Shown here in pieces: positions 41,553-49,834 of a stretch of DNA of 64,000 nt. The notes under the pieces were generated by a model. That model saw only the letters and a list, made by a program, of their open reading frames with translations, searched no databases and was not told where the DNA came from. Numbering within the stretch: the stretch's first letter is position 1; each line of letters starts with the position of its first letter. Both the position numbers and the translations under genes were made by a program. Source of the DNA: CAILZL01 sp049840395 (GTDB lineage Bacteria > Pseudomonadota > Gammaproteobacteria > Steroidobacterales > Steroidobacteraceae); assembly GCA_049840395.1 (NCBI GenBank), contig JASGLD010000005.1, positions 868,001 to 932,000 of the forward strand, given 5' to 3'.

Positions 41553-42659
41553 ATGCCTGAATACCAGCGTAAGCATCGCCATTCCCTGAATTGTACCGTG
41601 CATGTAAGGTATGCCCAGGTTGCACAAATACATGCTGAGGCATTCTTGGACATCACCAATCCCGTATATGGCTCAGACAAGCATGGTCTAGTCTGGGCCT
41701 ATTTATTTACGCCCGACCAGCCGGCCAGGGAGCTGGACGCGACTGCCGTGGCTGCATGGCTAAGCGATAAGGAACGCGTATCCGAGTCGTTTGTCTGGCT
41801 GCATTTTTCTTTATCCAACACGGCAGCGGTGCGTTCCATGCGTACCCATCTGGATCTGCCCGATGCCTTCTATGAATCGTTGCATGAGAATGCCGTCTCT
41901 ACACGTCTTGAGCAGGAAGGCGCGGCGCTGGTGGCGGTCATTCACGATGTGATGTTCGATTCCAGTTTCGATTCATCCAATGTGTCTTCGGTGAGTCTCA
42001 GTCTGGAGCCGCACTTGTTGGTGACGGCGCGGCTGAGGCCTTTGCGTTCCATAGATTGATTGCGTGCGGCGGTGAAGGCCGGCCACGCCTTCCGTTCTTC
42101 CACCGAATTGTTGGCGCAGTTGTTACGCGATCAGGCCGACGTATTGATCGACATCGTGCGCAAATCCACTGCGCGCCTCGACGCGCTTGAAGATCAACTG
42201 CTGGCCAACCAAGTCAGCAACAGTCGCACTGAGCTGGGCACGTTACGACGTGTATTGGTCAGGTTGCAGCGTCTATTGGCGCCGGAGCCTGCGGCCCTGT
42301 TTCGATTGCTCAATCGCCCGCCGCATTGGATTCGCGGCGAGGATCTACAAGATCTACGACAGGCTGCAGAGGAGTTGTCCACAGCCGTGGCGGATTCGGT
42401 GACACTGGGTGAGCGTGTGCGTCTCTTACAAGAAGAGTTCGCAGCATTGCTCAACGAGCAATCCAACCGCACGCTGTTCGTGCTGACTGTCGTGACGGTG
42501 CTGGCGCTGCCGATCAATCTGGTGGCAGGCCTGTTCGGTATGAATGTCGGTGGCATTCCCTTGGCCGAATATCGACATGGATTTATCGTGGTGGTGCTGC
42601 TGCTGGCAGCGATGACCGGCGTGCTGGCCTACTTGGTATTCGGCAGGAAGCGAGATTAA
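41553..42659 (+). pseudogene. ZntB/CorA-like divalent-metal transporter interrupted by an in-frame TGA
   Basis: Two open frames in the same phase join into one CorA-superfamily protein of about 368 residues. They are separated only by TGA at 42057-42059. The N-terminal half (GSDKHGLVWAYLFTPDQPARELDATAVAAWLS, then SESFVWLHFSLSN, ending RLRPLRSID) is the ZntB-type cytoplasmic funnel. The C-terminal half (ELLAQLLRDQADVLIDIVRKSTARLDALEDQLL, long helix, then the pore motif GMN in GLFGMNVGG and two membrane segments) completes it. ZntB moves zinc across the inner membrane. The first 30 residues from ATG 41553 are unlike the family; a TTG at 41646 behind GAGG may be the real start. Nonsense mutation, readthrough or a sequencing error could explain the TGA. 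Confidence 0.82.
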
Positions 42660-42674
42660 CTGTAGACAGGGCGG

Positions 42675-42711
42675 CTGCTGCGACCGGCCATTAAATGGCC
42701 GGTCGCAGCAG
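42675..42711. terminator. Very strong perfect hairpin between convergent genes
   Basis: Perfect 17-bp arms CTGCTGCGACCGGCCAT / ATGGCCGGTCGCAGCAG around a 3-base TAA loop. It lies between the convergent ZntB-like and Gln-rich genes, so it may block transcription from both sides. There is no U-run on either strand, so it may be a dispersed palindromic element instead. Confidence 0.6.
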
Positions 42712-42728
42712 TGATGCTTGGCTAGTGC

Positions 42729-43001
42729 TTAGCGATTTTTGTCGCGATCGCCCTGACTGCTGCGCTGGCTATCGCTCTGGCTGCCATGTTGCTGGCCGGA
42801 ACGTTGATCCTGGCCCGGCTGCTGGCGATTGCTGCCTTGCTGATGCTGCTGTTCTTTACGGCTACCCTGATCCTGGGGTTGATTACTTCCCTGCTGGCCA
42901 GACTGCTGTCCCGGTTGCTGGCTGCGTTGGCTCTGTTGGTCCTGCTGCGAACGGCTGCCGGATTGACCGGACTGCTGACCGCGTTGATCTTGATTGCTCA
43001 T
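42729..43001 (-). CDS. Small Gln/Ser/Gly-rich disordered protein
   Basis: A 90-residue, highly hydrophilic protein beginning MSNQDQRGQQSGQSGSRSQQDQQ and made almost only of Gln, Ser, Gly, Arg, Asp and Asn. No hydrophobic core is possible, so it must be unfolded alone. ATG 43001 has AGAGGTG six bases upstream; an upstream in-frame extension lacks such a site. Small Gln-rich proteins of this kind are annotated in other proteobacteria as hypothetical or stress-induced proteins. The biased composition could also be a chance frame, but the ribosome site and exact stop near the strong hairpin support a gene. Confidence 0.6.
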   Translation of the reverse strand: MSNQDQRGQQSGQSGSRSQQDQQSQRSQQPGQQSGQQGSNQPQDQGSRKEQQHQQGSNRQQPGQDQRSGQQHGSQSDSQRSSQGDRDKNR

Positions 43002-43345
43002 GAAACACCTCTGGAAATAAGCCCCTGAAATCAGGGCAGTGTTTACGCGTAGCCGGTGGCTACGTCCCCCAGCCTGCTTCAATTGATTGGATGAAAACAC
43101 ATCAGCAGGACTTAGGTTAAGCGGCAATGTAGGCCCGTGACAGTCCATTGCTAAACGGACCATGGCCTGTATCCATGTCAGTGTGGACTTACATGTCGCT
43201 ATTTCTCAACAAGCTTGTACGTGGCTTTGTAGGAATGAAGTGGCGCGCATGATCGCGATCATGTCGAACCCTGCAGCTGATTCTCGTGGATTAACTTTCT
43301 CTTAGGTGCTGATCCTGTCGCACTTTTGCGGCTGACATAGGTCAC
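43002..43345. other. Intergenic region between divergent genes
   Basis: About 340 bases without a gene, between the Gln-rich gene (minus) and the DUF1800 gene (plus). It should hold both promoters. A small imperfect hairpin GCCCCTGA-AA-TCAGGGC lies at 43021-43036. Nothing else stands out. Confidence 0.4.
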
Positions 43346-44887
43346 ATGAAAATGACCGTTCGCTCACCGATTGCATATCAACGTATTGCCTATCCGAGCA
43401 TGCTGTTGTTGGCAGCGTGCCTGTCATTGCCGGTGCAGGCTGCAGAAGCGACCTTGTCGCGTGAGGATATGCAGTGGCTTAATCGCGTGACATATGGTGT
43501 CGATAGCGCCACTCTCGAGCAATACCGCAAGTTGGGGCGAAAAAAATTCTTGGACGCGCAGTTGAGCGCACAGCAGGTGGGGCTGCCTGCCGATATTGCC
43601 ACGCAGATCGACTCGTTAGAGGTTTCGCAACACACCGCTCAACAATGGCTGCAGCTGATCGCCAGCGAGAATCAGCGCATCAATGCGCTCACCGATGAAA
43701 TGGACAAGCAGGCGGCGCGCAAGACCTTAAATGAGCACGCTAACAAACTGGCCTACGAGGCGGCTCGTCGTCATTTGCTCAATGCCATTTATTCGCCGGC
43801 GCAATTACGCGAGCAGATGGTTTGGTTCTGGCTCAATCATTTCAGTGTGTTTCAAGGCAAGGGCAATGTGAACTGGCTGGCGGCCGACTATGAGCGGGCC
43901 ATCCGTTCGCAGTCGCTGGGACATTTTCGCGAGCTGGTGCTGGCCACACTCAAGCATCCAGCCATGCTGCAGTATCTGGACAACGCGCAGAACGCAGTCA
44001 ATCGCATCAATGAAAACTACTCGCGCGAGCTCATGGAATTGCACATTCTGGGCGTAAACGGCGGCTACACCCAGCAAGATGTGCAGGAGCTCGCGCGTGT
44101 GCTGACCGGTGTCGGCATCAACGCCACCGATAACGCACCCAAACTTAAGGCGGAATGGCAGCCGCTGTATCGGCATGAAGACGCGTTCGAGTTCAATCCA
44201 GCGCGTCATGACTTTGGTAACAAAACCTTGTTGGGCAAGCAGATTGCCGGCAGTGGTTTCAATGAAGTGGAGCAGGCGGTCGATCTATTGGTGGCGCAAC
44301 CGGCCTGTGCGCGTTTCATTTCGAACAAGCTGGCTACGTACTTTATCGGTGATACGCCATCGGAAGCTTTGCTTGCAGACATGGTCAAGACCTTTCAGCG
44401 CTCCAACGGTGATATAGCGGCAGTGCTGCGTAGCTTGCTCAGCTCGCGTGAATTTGCGGCTGCCGGCGGCAAACAATTTAAAGACCCGATGCACTATGTG
44501 ATTTCAAGTGTGCGCTTGGCCTACGATGGAAAATCTATTGCCAATAGCCATCCCATCGTCAATTGGTTGAATGCATTGGGTGAACCTTTGTTCGGGAGAC
44601 AAACCCCTGACGGTTATCCGTTGGCCGCCATCAACTGGTCCAGCTCGGGGCAGTTGAGCAAGCGTTTCGAAATTGCGCGTGCCATCGGCTCGGGCAATGG
44701 CGGCCTGTTCGAGCCGGAGGATGGTTCGCCGCCCACACGGGCAGGTTTTCCGCAGCTGGCTACGCCTTTGTACTTCCAGTATCTGCAGCCGCAATTATCG
44801 AAGACCACTCTGGCGGCCTTGGATAAGGCGACCTCGCAGCAGGAGTGGAACACTTATCTGCTGGGCTCGCCTGAGTTCAATTATTGA
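43346..44887 (+). CDS. Exported DUF1800 domain protein
   Basis: A 513-residue protein with a signal peptide (MLLLAACLSLPVQA from residue 19); the LAAC segment could also be read as a lipobox. The DUF1800 pattern is clear: REDMQWLNRVTYGVDSATLEQYRKLGRKKFLDAQL, LREQMVWFWLNHFSVF, NYSRELMELHILGVNGGYTQQDVQELARVLTG, HDFGNKTLLG, FISNKLATYFIGD. The function of the family is unknown, but its genes are very often followed by DUF1501 genes, as here 35 bases downstream. Both proteins should act in the periplasm. Confidence 0.92.
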   Translation: MKMTVRSPIAYQRIAYPSMLLLAACLSLPVQAAEATLSREDMQWLNRVTYGVDSATLEQYRKLGRKKFLDAQLSAQQVGLPADIATQIDSLEVSQHTAQQWLQLIASENQRINALTDEMDKQAARKTLNEHANKLAYEAARRHLLNAIYSPAQLREQMVWFWLNHFSVFQGKGNVNWLAADYERAIRSQSLGHFRELVLATLKHPAMLQYLDNAQNAVNRINENYSRELMELHILGVNGGYTQQDVQELARVLTGVGINATDNAPKLKAEWQPLYRHEDAFEFNPARHDFGNKTLLGKQIAGSGFNEVEQAVDLLVAQPACARFISNKLATYFIGDTPSEALLADMVKTFQRSNGDIAAVLRSLLSSREFAAAGGKQFKDPMHYVISSVRLAYDGKSIANSHPIVNWLNALGEPLFGRQTPDGYPLAAINWSSSGQLSKRFEIARAIGSGNGGLFEPEDGSPPTRAGFPQLATPLYFQYLQPQLSKTTLAALDKATSQQEWNTYLLGSPEFNY

Positions 44888-44922
44888 TAGTGGCGAATGC
44901 AAACTGCATGACGAGGTGATCC

Positions 44923-46128
44923 ATGCAAAGGCGCACTTTTTTACATGGTATGGCCGGCGCGTCGGTATTGATGGCGGGCGGTCAATTGTTCGCTGCGCCG
45001 CCCGGTTCGCCGCGTTTATTGTTGGTATTCCTGCGCGGGGGTTATGACTGCGCCAATCTATTGATTCCTTATACAAGCAGCGATTACTACGAGCTGCGTC
45101 CCAACATAGCGGTTGCCAAGCCCGCAACCAATGGCGATGTAACTAAAACGGCAATTGCACTTGATACCGATTGGGCGTTAGCGCCTGCATTGCATGAATC
45201 CATCGCGCCTATGTACATGCGCGGCGAAGTGGCGTTTGTACCCTTTGCCGGCACGGAGGACGTGTCACGCAGCCATTTTGAAACTCAGGATTCCATCGAG
45301 TTGGGTCAGCCTGTGCAGGGTGCGCGCGATCTGCGTTCCGGTTTCATGGCGAGATTGGCAGCCCAGTTGCAGGGCGCACGCGTCAGCGCCAGTCCTATCG
45401 CCTTTACGGACTCATTGCCGGTGGCATTCCGAGGTGAGACAGATATTCCCAACGTTTCCTTGAAAGGGGCGGGCAAGCCGGTGTTCGATGCGCGTCAAGC
45501 CGGCATCCTGTCATTGATGTATGTCAGCACTAACTTGCAAGGTGCGGTGGCCGAAGGTTTGGAGTTGCGTCAGGAGGTGGGCCGCGCCATGGCCGCTGAA
45601 ATGGAAGAAGCCAATCGCGGCGCCATTACCTCCAAAGGTTTTGAGCTGGAAGCGCAACGCATGGCGCGTTTGATGCGCGATCAATATCGACTGGGTTTTG
45701 TCGATGTTGGCGGTTGGGATACGCATGTGAATGAAGGCGCGGCCGAGGGCACATTGCCTAACAATCTGACCAGTCTCGGCCGTGGCTTGCAGGTGTTTGC
45801 TACGGAGTTGGGAGCTGAGTGGAAGAACACCGTGGTCGTGGTGCTATCGGAGTTCGGTCGAACCTTTCGCGAGAACGGCAATCGCGGCACCGATCACGGT
45901 CATGGTTCGGTGTACTGGGTGCTGGGTGGCGCGATCAATGGTGGTCATGTGCTGGGTGAGCAGGTGCAGGTGAAGCGCGCCAATCTATTCCAGGATCGTG
46001 ACTATCCGGTGCTGAATGATTATCGAGCGATGCTGGGTGGTTTGTTTCAGCGGTTGTGGGGACTGTCGAACGAACAATTGCAGACGATTTTCCCGCAGGT
46101 TGAGCCGGTGGATATCAAGTTGGTCTGA
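44923..46128 (+). CDS. Tat-exported DUF1501 domain protein
   Basis: A 401-residue protein. The start MQRRTFLHGMAGASVLMAGGQLFA is a twin-arginine signal peptide. The DUF1501 body shows LLLVFLRGGYDCANLLIPY, DRSRSHFETQDS-like segment VSRSHFETQDSIELG, DVGGWDTHVNEG and VVVLSEFGRTFRENGNRGTDHGHGSVYWVLGGAINGG. These histidine- and aspartate-rich motifs resemble alkaline-phosphatase-superfamily metal sites (sulfatase-like fold). It pairs with the DUF1800 gene upstream; such pairs are widespread and of unknown role. GAGGTGATCC lies before the ATG. Confidence 0.92.
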   Translation: MQRRTFLHGMAGASVLMAGGQLFAAPPGSPRLLLVFLRGGYDCANLLIPYTSSDYYELRPNIAVAKPATNGDVTKTAIALDTDWALAPALHESIAPMYMRGEVAFVPFAGTEDVSRSHFETQDSIELGQPVQGARDLRSGFMARLAAQLQGARVSASPIAFTDSLPVAFRGETDIPNVSLKGAGKPVFDARQAGILSLMYVSTNLQGAVAEGLELRQEVGRAMAAEMEEANRGAITSKGFELEAQRMARLMRDQYRLGFVDVGGWDTHVNEGAAEGTLPNNLTSLGRGLQVFATELGAEWKNTVVVVLSEFGRTFRENGNRGTDHGHGSVYWVLGGAINGGHVLGEQVQVKRANLFQDRDYPVLNDYRAMLGGLFQRLWGLSNEQLQTIFPQVEPVDIKLV

Positions 46129-46196
46129 CGATGGCAGTTTATTACTCTATCCCCAAGGGGAGAGCAGGATGAGGGTACGAGGTGATTTCGTCGCTG

Positions 46197-46313
46197 GTGC
46201 AGCGTGAGCGTCTTGATGCTTTACAGGACCGCCGTAAATACATCCCTGTAGGCTTCGAGCGCGACTTCCTGTCGCTCACGATCCTGTAAAGCATCAAGAC
46301 ACTCACGCTGCAC
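46197..46313. repeat. Long inverted repeat between convergent genes
   Basis: Arms of 32 bases at 46197-46228 and 46282-46313 match with one mismatch (for example TCTTGATGCTTTACAGGA against TCCTGTAAAGCATCAAGA). The 53-base spacer holds an inner imperfect hairpin (CGAGCG...CGCTCA). It looks like a dispersed palindromic repeat that might also end transcription from the DUF1501 gene and the minus-strand receptor. Confidence 0.82.
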
Positions 46314-46323
46314 TGTTAGCATT

Positions 46324-48849
46324 TTACAAATTCGCGCTAACAATCACCCCATAAGTCCGCGGATCATCCGGCGTAAAGCCGGCGCTGCCAAAGCCCACGA
46401 AACTATTCGGCGGAGTATTGCTGACGATGGTCTTCTTGTTGGTGGCGTTGTTGATGTAACCGGTCACGCTCCATTTGCTATTGGTGGAGTGATAGGCAAC
46501 CGATGCATTCATCTTGGTGAAAGCCGGCTGTACGTAGTACGTCAGTACATGATCATCCACGACCAATGGCGTGGCGGCGCAAGTGCCGGCGGCGTAGTTG
46601 CCGGGAATCTGCTGGCAGCTCGATGGCAGATTGGTGTACTGCTTGCTGGAGTATTGAGCATCCATATTAGCGGTGATGTCGCCATGACCATTCAGATTGA
46701 ACACATGCGAGTAACGCGGCGTCAGTTGCCAGCTGGGTGCATGTGGGAAAGTGAAGTTGGTCAGCGCCGCTGCCCAGGCTTTAACGCTGGCAGCCGCAAG
46801 ACTGGATACCTGCACTTCCTTCAGGCGCGCATGAATGTACGACACATTGAAGTCCAGCTTGTCGTTGGCGGTGATCAGATAGCTGGTTTCGATTTCACCG
46901 CCATAGCTGGTTGCTTTCTTGGCATTGCCGGTTTGGCCGGTGAGCGGTTGAAAGTCGGGATCGACGCCGGCGGCCGGGTTCACCCAGTTCACTGCATAGT
47001 TGAATTGAAAGCCCTTGTAGTCGTAGTAGTACAGCGAGCCATTCACGCGCAGCCGGTCATTCAGCAGCATGTTCTTGCTGCCGATTTCATAGGCGGTGAG
47101 ATATTCGGGATCGTAGTCGGCTTTGAAGCCGGAGATCACTAATGGCACGGTATTGCTGCAGGTGGCCGCCAGGGGGGCGCCGGCCGGTGGCGGCGAGCAG
47201 AGTGCGCTGGCTGAAGGGATGTTGATGAAGCTGCCCGTCTTCCAGCCGGTGGAGACCATGGCATACAGCATGGAGGTATCGGTGACGTCATGTTCCAGTT
47301 TGGCCAGCCAGTTCACGCGCTTGTATGAAGCCGTGGCGGCATCCAGGTTGTAGTAGATGAAAGGTCCATTGGTGGCGGTGTTGCCATTCGGCACGCCCGG
47401 ATTGGTGGCGTTGTTATCCAATGGGAAGCGGAAGTTGGTGTTGATCGCGGTGCCATCGGGCAATACGAAGCCACCCACTGCGGTGCCGCGTTTCTTGGCG
47501 TCATCCGAATAGCGTGCGCCGCCAGTGACGCGCCAGGTCTTGGTCACCGGATACGTCGCCTGGAAGTACACATCCTTGTCGGTGGTGACGCGTTTGTTGC
47601 TTTGCGGATAGACAACGGGATAACCAATCGTAGGCAGGATGCCCACCGCAGTGGCATTGGCGGGATTGGCGGTGGCGTTGTTCGGTGATGAAGTGCCGGC
47701 TGTGCCATTCAACAGGGCAATGGCCTGTTCACCTTTGAAATAGTAAAGGCCTACTAGCCATTTCAATTTGGAACTTGCTGGACTGGAGAAGCGCAACTCA
47801 TAGCTGGTGGAGTTGGCAGGCGAGGCATTGGAGCTGGAGGTGGTGGAGCGGGCCACTGCGGCATCGTAGTTGTAGCCTAATGCAAGATTGTTAAACAAAG
47901 TGACCGAGTTGGCGCTGTAGATCGGATAGTTGATGACCTTGTTTTCCTGATAGGTCGGCTGGAAGTACAGCGTACCTACCGCAGTATCCCAGGTGAAATC
48001 ACCCCAGAAGTTCTTGATGATGTACTTCGACTTGGTCAGCGGCGGTGTGGGATTCCAGTAATAGCCATGCAAGGTATAGAAGGGCAGCGACAGATCAATG
48101 CGATCGGTGTTGCCGCTGGCCGTGCCGGTCAGCAAGCCATCACTGTAATCGCCGGATAAAATCAACTTGATGTCTTCGCTGGGTTGCCACAGCAGACGCG
48201 CGCGCACCGACTTGTTGTCGAGGTCGCCGCCGCTGGTGAAGTAACCATCGCGATTCACCGTGGCAAACGCAGTGCGAAACGCCACCTGTGAGCCGATGGG
48301 CAGGTTGATCACACCCTGTGTGGCAAGCAACGAATGATCGCCGCCTTCCACCACGCCCTTCAGTTCGAACTGATCCAGATTGGGTTCATTGCTGATGACA
48401 TTGATGGCGCCGCCTTCCGAAGTGCGGCCGGTGAGTGTGGTCTGCGGGCCGCGCGCCACTTCCACGCGCGCAATGTCGAAGAAGGCATCGCGTTGTGTTT
48501 GCGCGTTTTGCATGAACACGCCGTTGACGCTCACCGTCACCGAAGCATCCTGTCCGAACTGCGGTGCGCTGCCGATGCCACGCACGAAGAAGAAGCCATT
48601 GCCGGTTTCGACACCTGCTACGCCGCGCAGCATGTCGGGCAGATCTGTCTTGCCTTGCTGGCGCAAATCGTCGCCCACCAATGCGGTGACCGATAGTGCA
48701 GCCTTTTGCAAAGTCTCTTCGCGCTTCTGCGCGGTCACCACTATTTCTTCAAGCGCCAAGCTATCCGTGTTCTGAGCTAGAACAACGGTGGTATTGCTGA
48801 GGGACAGGCCGGCTCCGGTGGCCAGCAAGATTCGATTCACCATGCGCAT
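46324..48849 (-). CDS. TonB-dependent outer-membrane receptor
   Basis: An 841-residue receptor. ATG 48849 has GGGGAGC seven bases upstream; an in-frame ATG at 48891 has no such site. The signal peptide (MVNRILLATGAGLSLSNTTVVLAQ) precedes LALEEIVVTAQKREETLQKAALSVTAL, a plug with FFVRGIGSAPQFGQDASVTVSVNGVF and VEVARGPQTTLTGRTSEGGAINV, then the barrel ending in RTYGVIVSANL. The LEEIVVTAQKREE opening marks a receptor group abundant in Sphingomonadales, Caulobacterales and related gammaproteobacteria; substrates there range from plant aromatics to oligosaccharides and are unknown here. There is no STN domain. Confidence 0.93.
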   Translation of the reverse strand: MRMVNRILLATGAGLSLSNTTVVLAQNTDSLALEEIVVTAQKREETLQKAALSVTALVGDDLRQQGKTDLPDMLRGVAGVETGNGFFFVRGIGSAPQFGQDASVTVSVNGVFMQNAQTQRDAFFDIARVEVARGPQTTLTGRTSEGGAINVISNEPNLDQFELKGVVEGGDHSLLATQGVINLPIGSQVAFRTAFATVNRDGYFTSGGDLDNKSVRARLLWQPSEDIKLILSGDYSDGLLTGTASGNTDRIDLSLPFYTLHGYYWNPTPPLTKSKYIIKNFWGDFTWDTAVGTLYFQPTYQENKVINYPIYSANSVTLFNNLALGYNYDAAVARSTTSSSNASPANSTSYELRFSSPASSKLKWLVGLYYFKGEQAIALLNGTAGTSSPNNATANPANATAVGILPTIGYPVVYPQSNKRVTTDKDVYFQATYPVTKTWRVTGGARYSDDAKKRGTAVGGFVLPDGTAINTNFRFPLDNNATNPGVPNGNTATNGPFIYYNLDAATASYKRVNWLAKLEHDVTDTSMLYAMVSTGWKTGSFINIPSASALCSPPPAGAPLAATCSNTVPLVISGFKADYDPEYLTAYEIGSKNMLLNDRLRVNGSLYYYDYKGFQFNYAVNWVNPAAGVDPDFQPLTGQTGNAKKATSYGGEIETSYLITANDKLDFNVSYIHARLKEVQVSSLAAASVKAWAAALTNFTFPHAPSWQLTPRYSHVFNLNGHGDITANMDAQYSSKQYTNLPSSCQQIPGNYAAGTCAATPLVVDDHVLTYYVQPAFTKMNASVAYHSTNSKWSVTGYINNATNKKTIVSNTPPNSFVGFGSAGFTPDDPRTYGVIVSANL

Positions 48850-49150
48850 GTATTGCTCCCCGTGTGATTCGGGTCGCCAGCTGCAGTGCATCGCGAATTG
48901 TCAGACCGGGCTAATGGCTAGGTCATGATTCCGGTCTGGCTCACTCACTTCGCATCCCCAGTGGTGGCCCATATAGTGATTCACTTGCATCGAAATCTTT
49001 GCTAGAACATACCTTTCAGAGAGCAAAGTCAATATTTCTGTTTATTAGGAATTACTGAGCACGAAGTAATAGCTCTGCACTGCTTATATGAATGCGCATG
49101 AGCGCGATGAAGAGCGGCATTCAACGTTGCTAGCTGAACATGCAGCAGAG
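48850..49150. other. Intergenic region upstream of the receptor
   Basis: About 300 bases without a gene. It must hold the promoter of the minus-strand receptor. An inverted repeat CTTTGCT (48997-49003) with AGCAAAG (49022-49028), spacer 18, could be an operator. No terminator for the MarR gene is obvious. Confidence 0.4.
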
Positions 49151-49711
49151 TCATTTCTTCGCTGTGCGCTTGCGGGCTTGCTGGGTACGTGAAGATTTGG
49201 ACGGACTTTTGACAACGGTAGTTGTGACTGCATCGCTGGCAGCCAGGCGTTCACGAAGCGACAGCAACGTGGCAGTGGCGGCGCGCAATGCCCGATCGTC
49301 GAGATCCTGCATGATCTCCGTGCGCAGTTTCTTTGCCATCGCATCGATCTGCCGGACCTTGCCGCGTGCCTTGGTCGTCAGATGCACTTCCTTGCTGCGC
49401 CGGTCGATATCCGAATTACGGCGCTCTATATAAGCGTCGCGAGTCAGTCCATCCAGAATCGCCACCAGAGTGGGCGGCTCCACGCCCAGCCGGGCCGCCA
49501 ACTCCACCTGCGACATGTGCGTGCCGTGGCGCGACAGAATGCGCAGGGTCATCCAGCGCGTCTGCGATAAACCCAACGGACGCAGCAGTTCATTCAGGCG
49601 ACTGCGCCAGAGACGATTCACTTCTCCGATCAATCGGCCCAGTTTTTCGTGCTCGTCCAACTCAGGGGTCTGGCCATCGTTCCGGGCATCCGTTTGCAAA
49701 GTTTTCTCCAT
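49151..49711 (-). CDS. MarR family transcriptional regulator
   Basis: A 186-residue regulator. The winged helix shows LGLSQTRWMTLRILSRHGTHMSQVELAARLGVEPPTLVAILDGLTRDAYIERRNSDIDRRSKEVHLTTKARGKV, the standard MarR pattern with the DRRSKEV wing. The C-terminal 30 residues are a basic, Ser/Lys/Arg-rich tail (VKSPSKSSRTQQARKRTAKK), longer than usual. It is divergent from an RND adaptor and pump, with a palindromic operator between them, so it most likely represses both itself and the pump until a toxic ligand binds. No clear ribosome site precedes ATG 49711. Confidence 0.93.
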   Translation of the reverse strand: MEKTLQTDARNDGQTPELDEHEKLGRLIGEVNRLWRSRLNELLRPLGLSQTRWMTLRILSRHGTHMSQVELAARLGVEPPTLVAILDGLTRDAYIERRNSDIDRRSKEVHLTTKARGKVRQIDAMAKKLRTEIMQDLDDRALRAATATLLSLRERLAASDAVTTTVVKSPSKSSRTQQARKRTAKK

Positions 49712-49733
49712 GGGTAAATGGTTGCTGAACTAA

Positions 49734-49751
49734 TGATTAGGACCCTAATCA
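49734..49751. promoter_or_regulatory. Probable MarR operator between divergent genes
   Basis: The 18-bp sequence TGATTAGGACCCTAATCA is a palindrome except for its central two bases. It lies 23 bases before the MarR start and about 85 bases before the RND adaptor start, matching the usual size and place of MarR-family sites. Confidence 0.85.
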
Positions 49752-49834
49752 TATTGGGTGGTTCCAGTCACGGTGGTTAACTCGACGGAGCTGATATGAA
49801 TCAGCTGCGCTACGGCTCGGGTTAATTGTAGTTA

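Noticed and set aside
42786..43028. Plus-strand Leu/Ala-rich open frame resembling a membrane protein
   Set aside because: It is the complement of CAG-rich codons of the Gln-rich gene, which gives Leu/Ala strings by chance, and it has no ribosome site.
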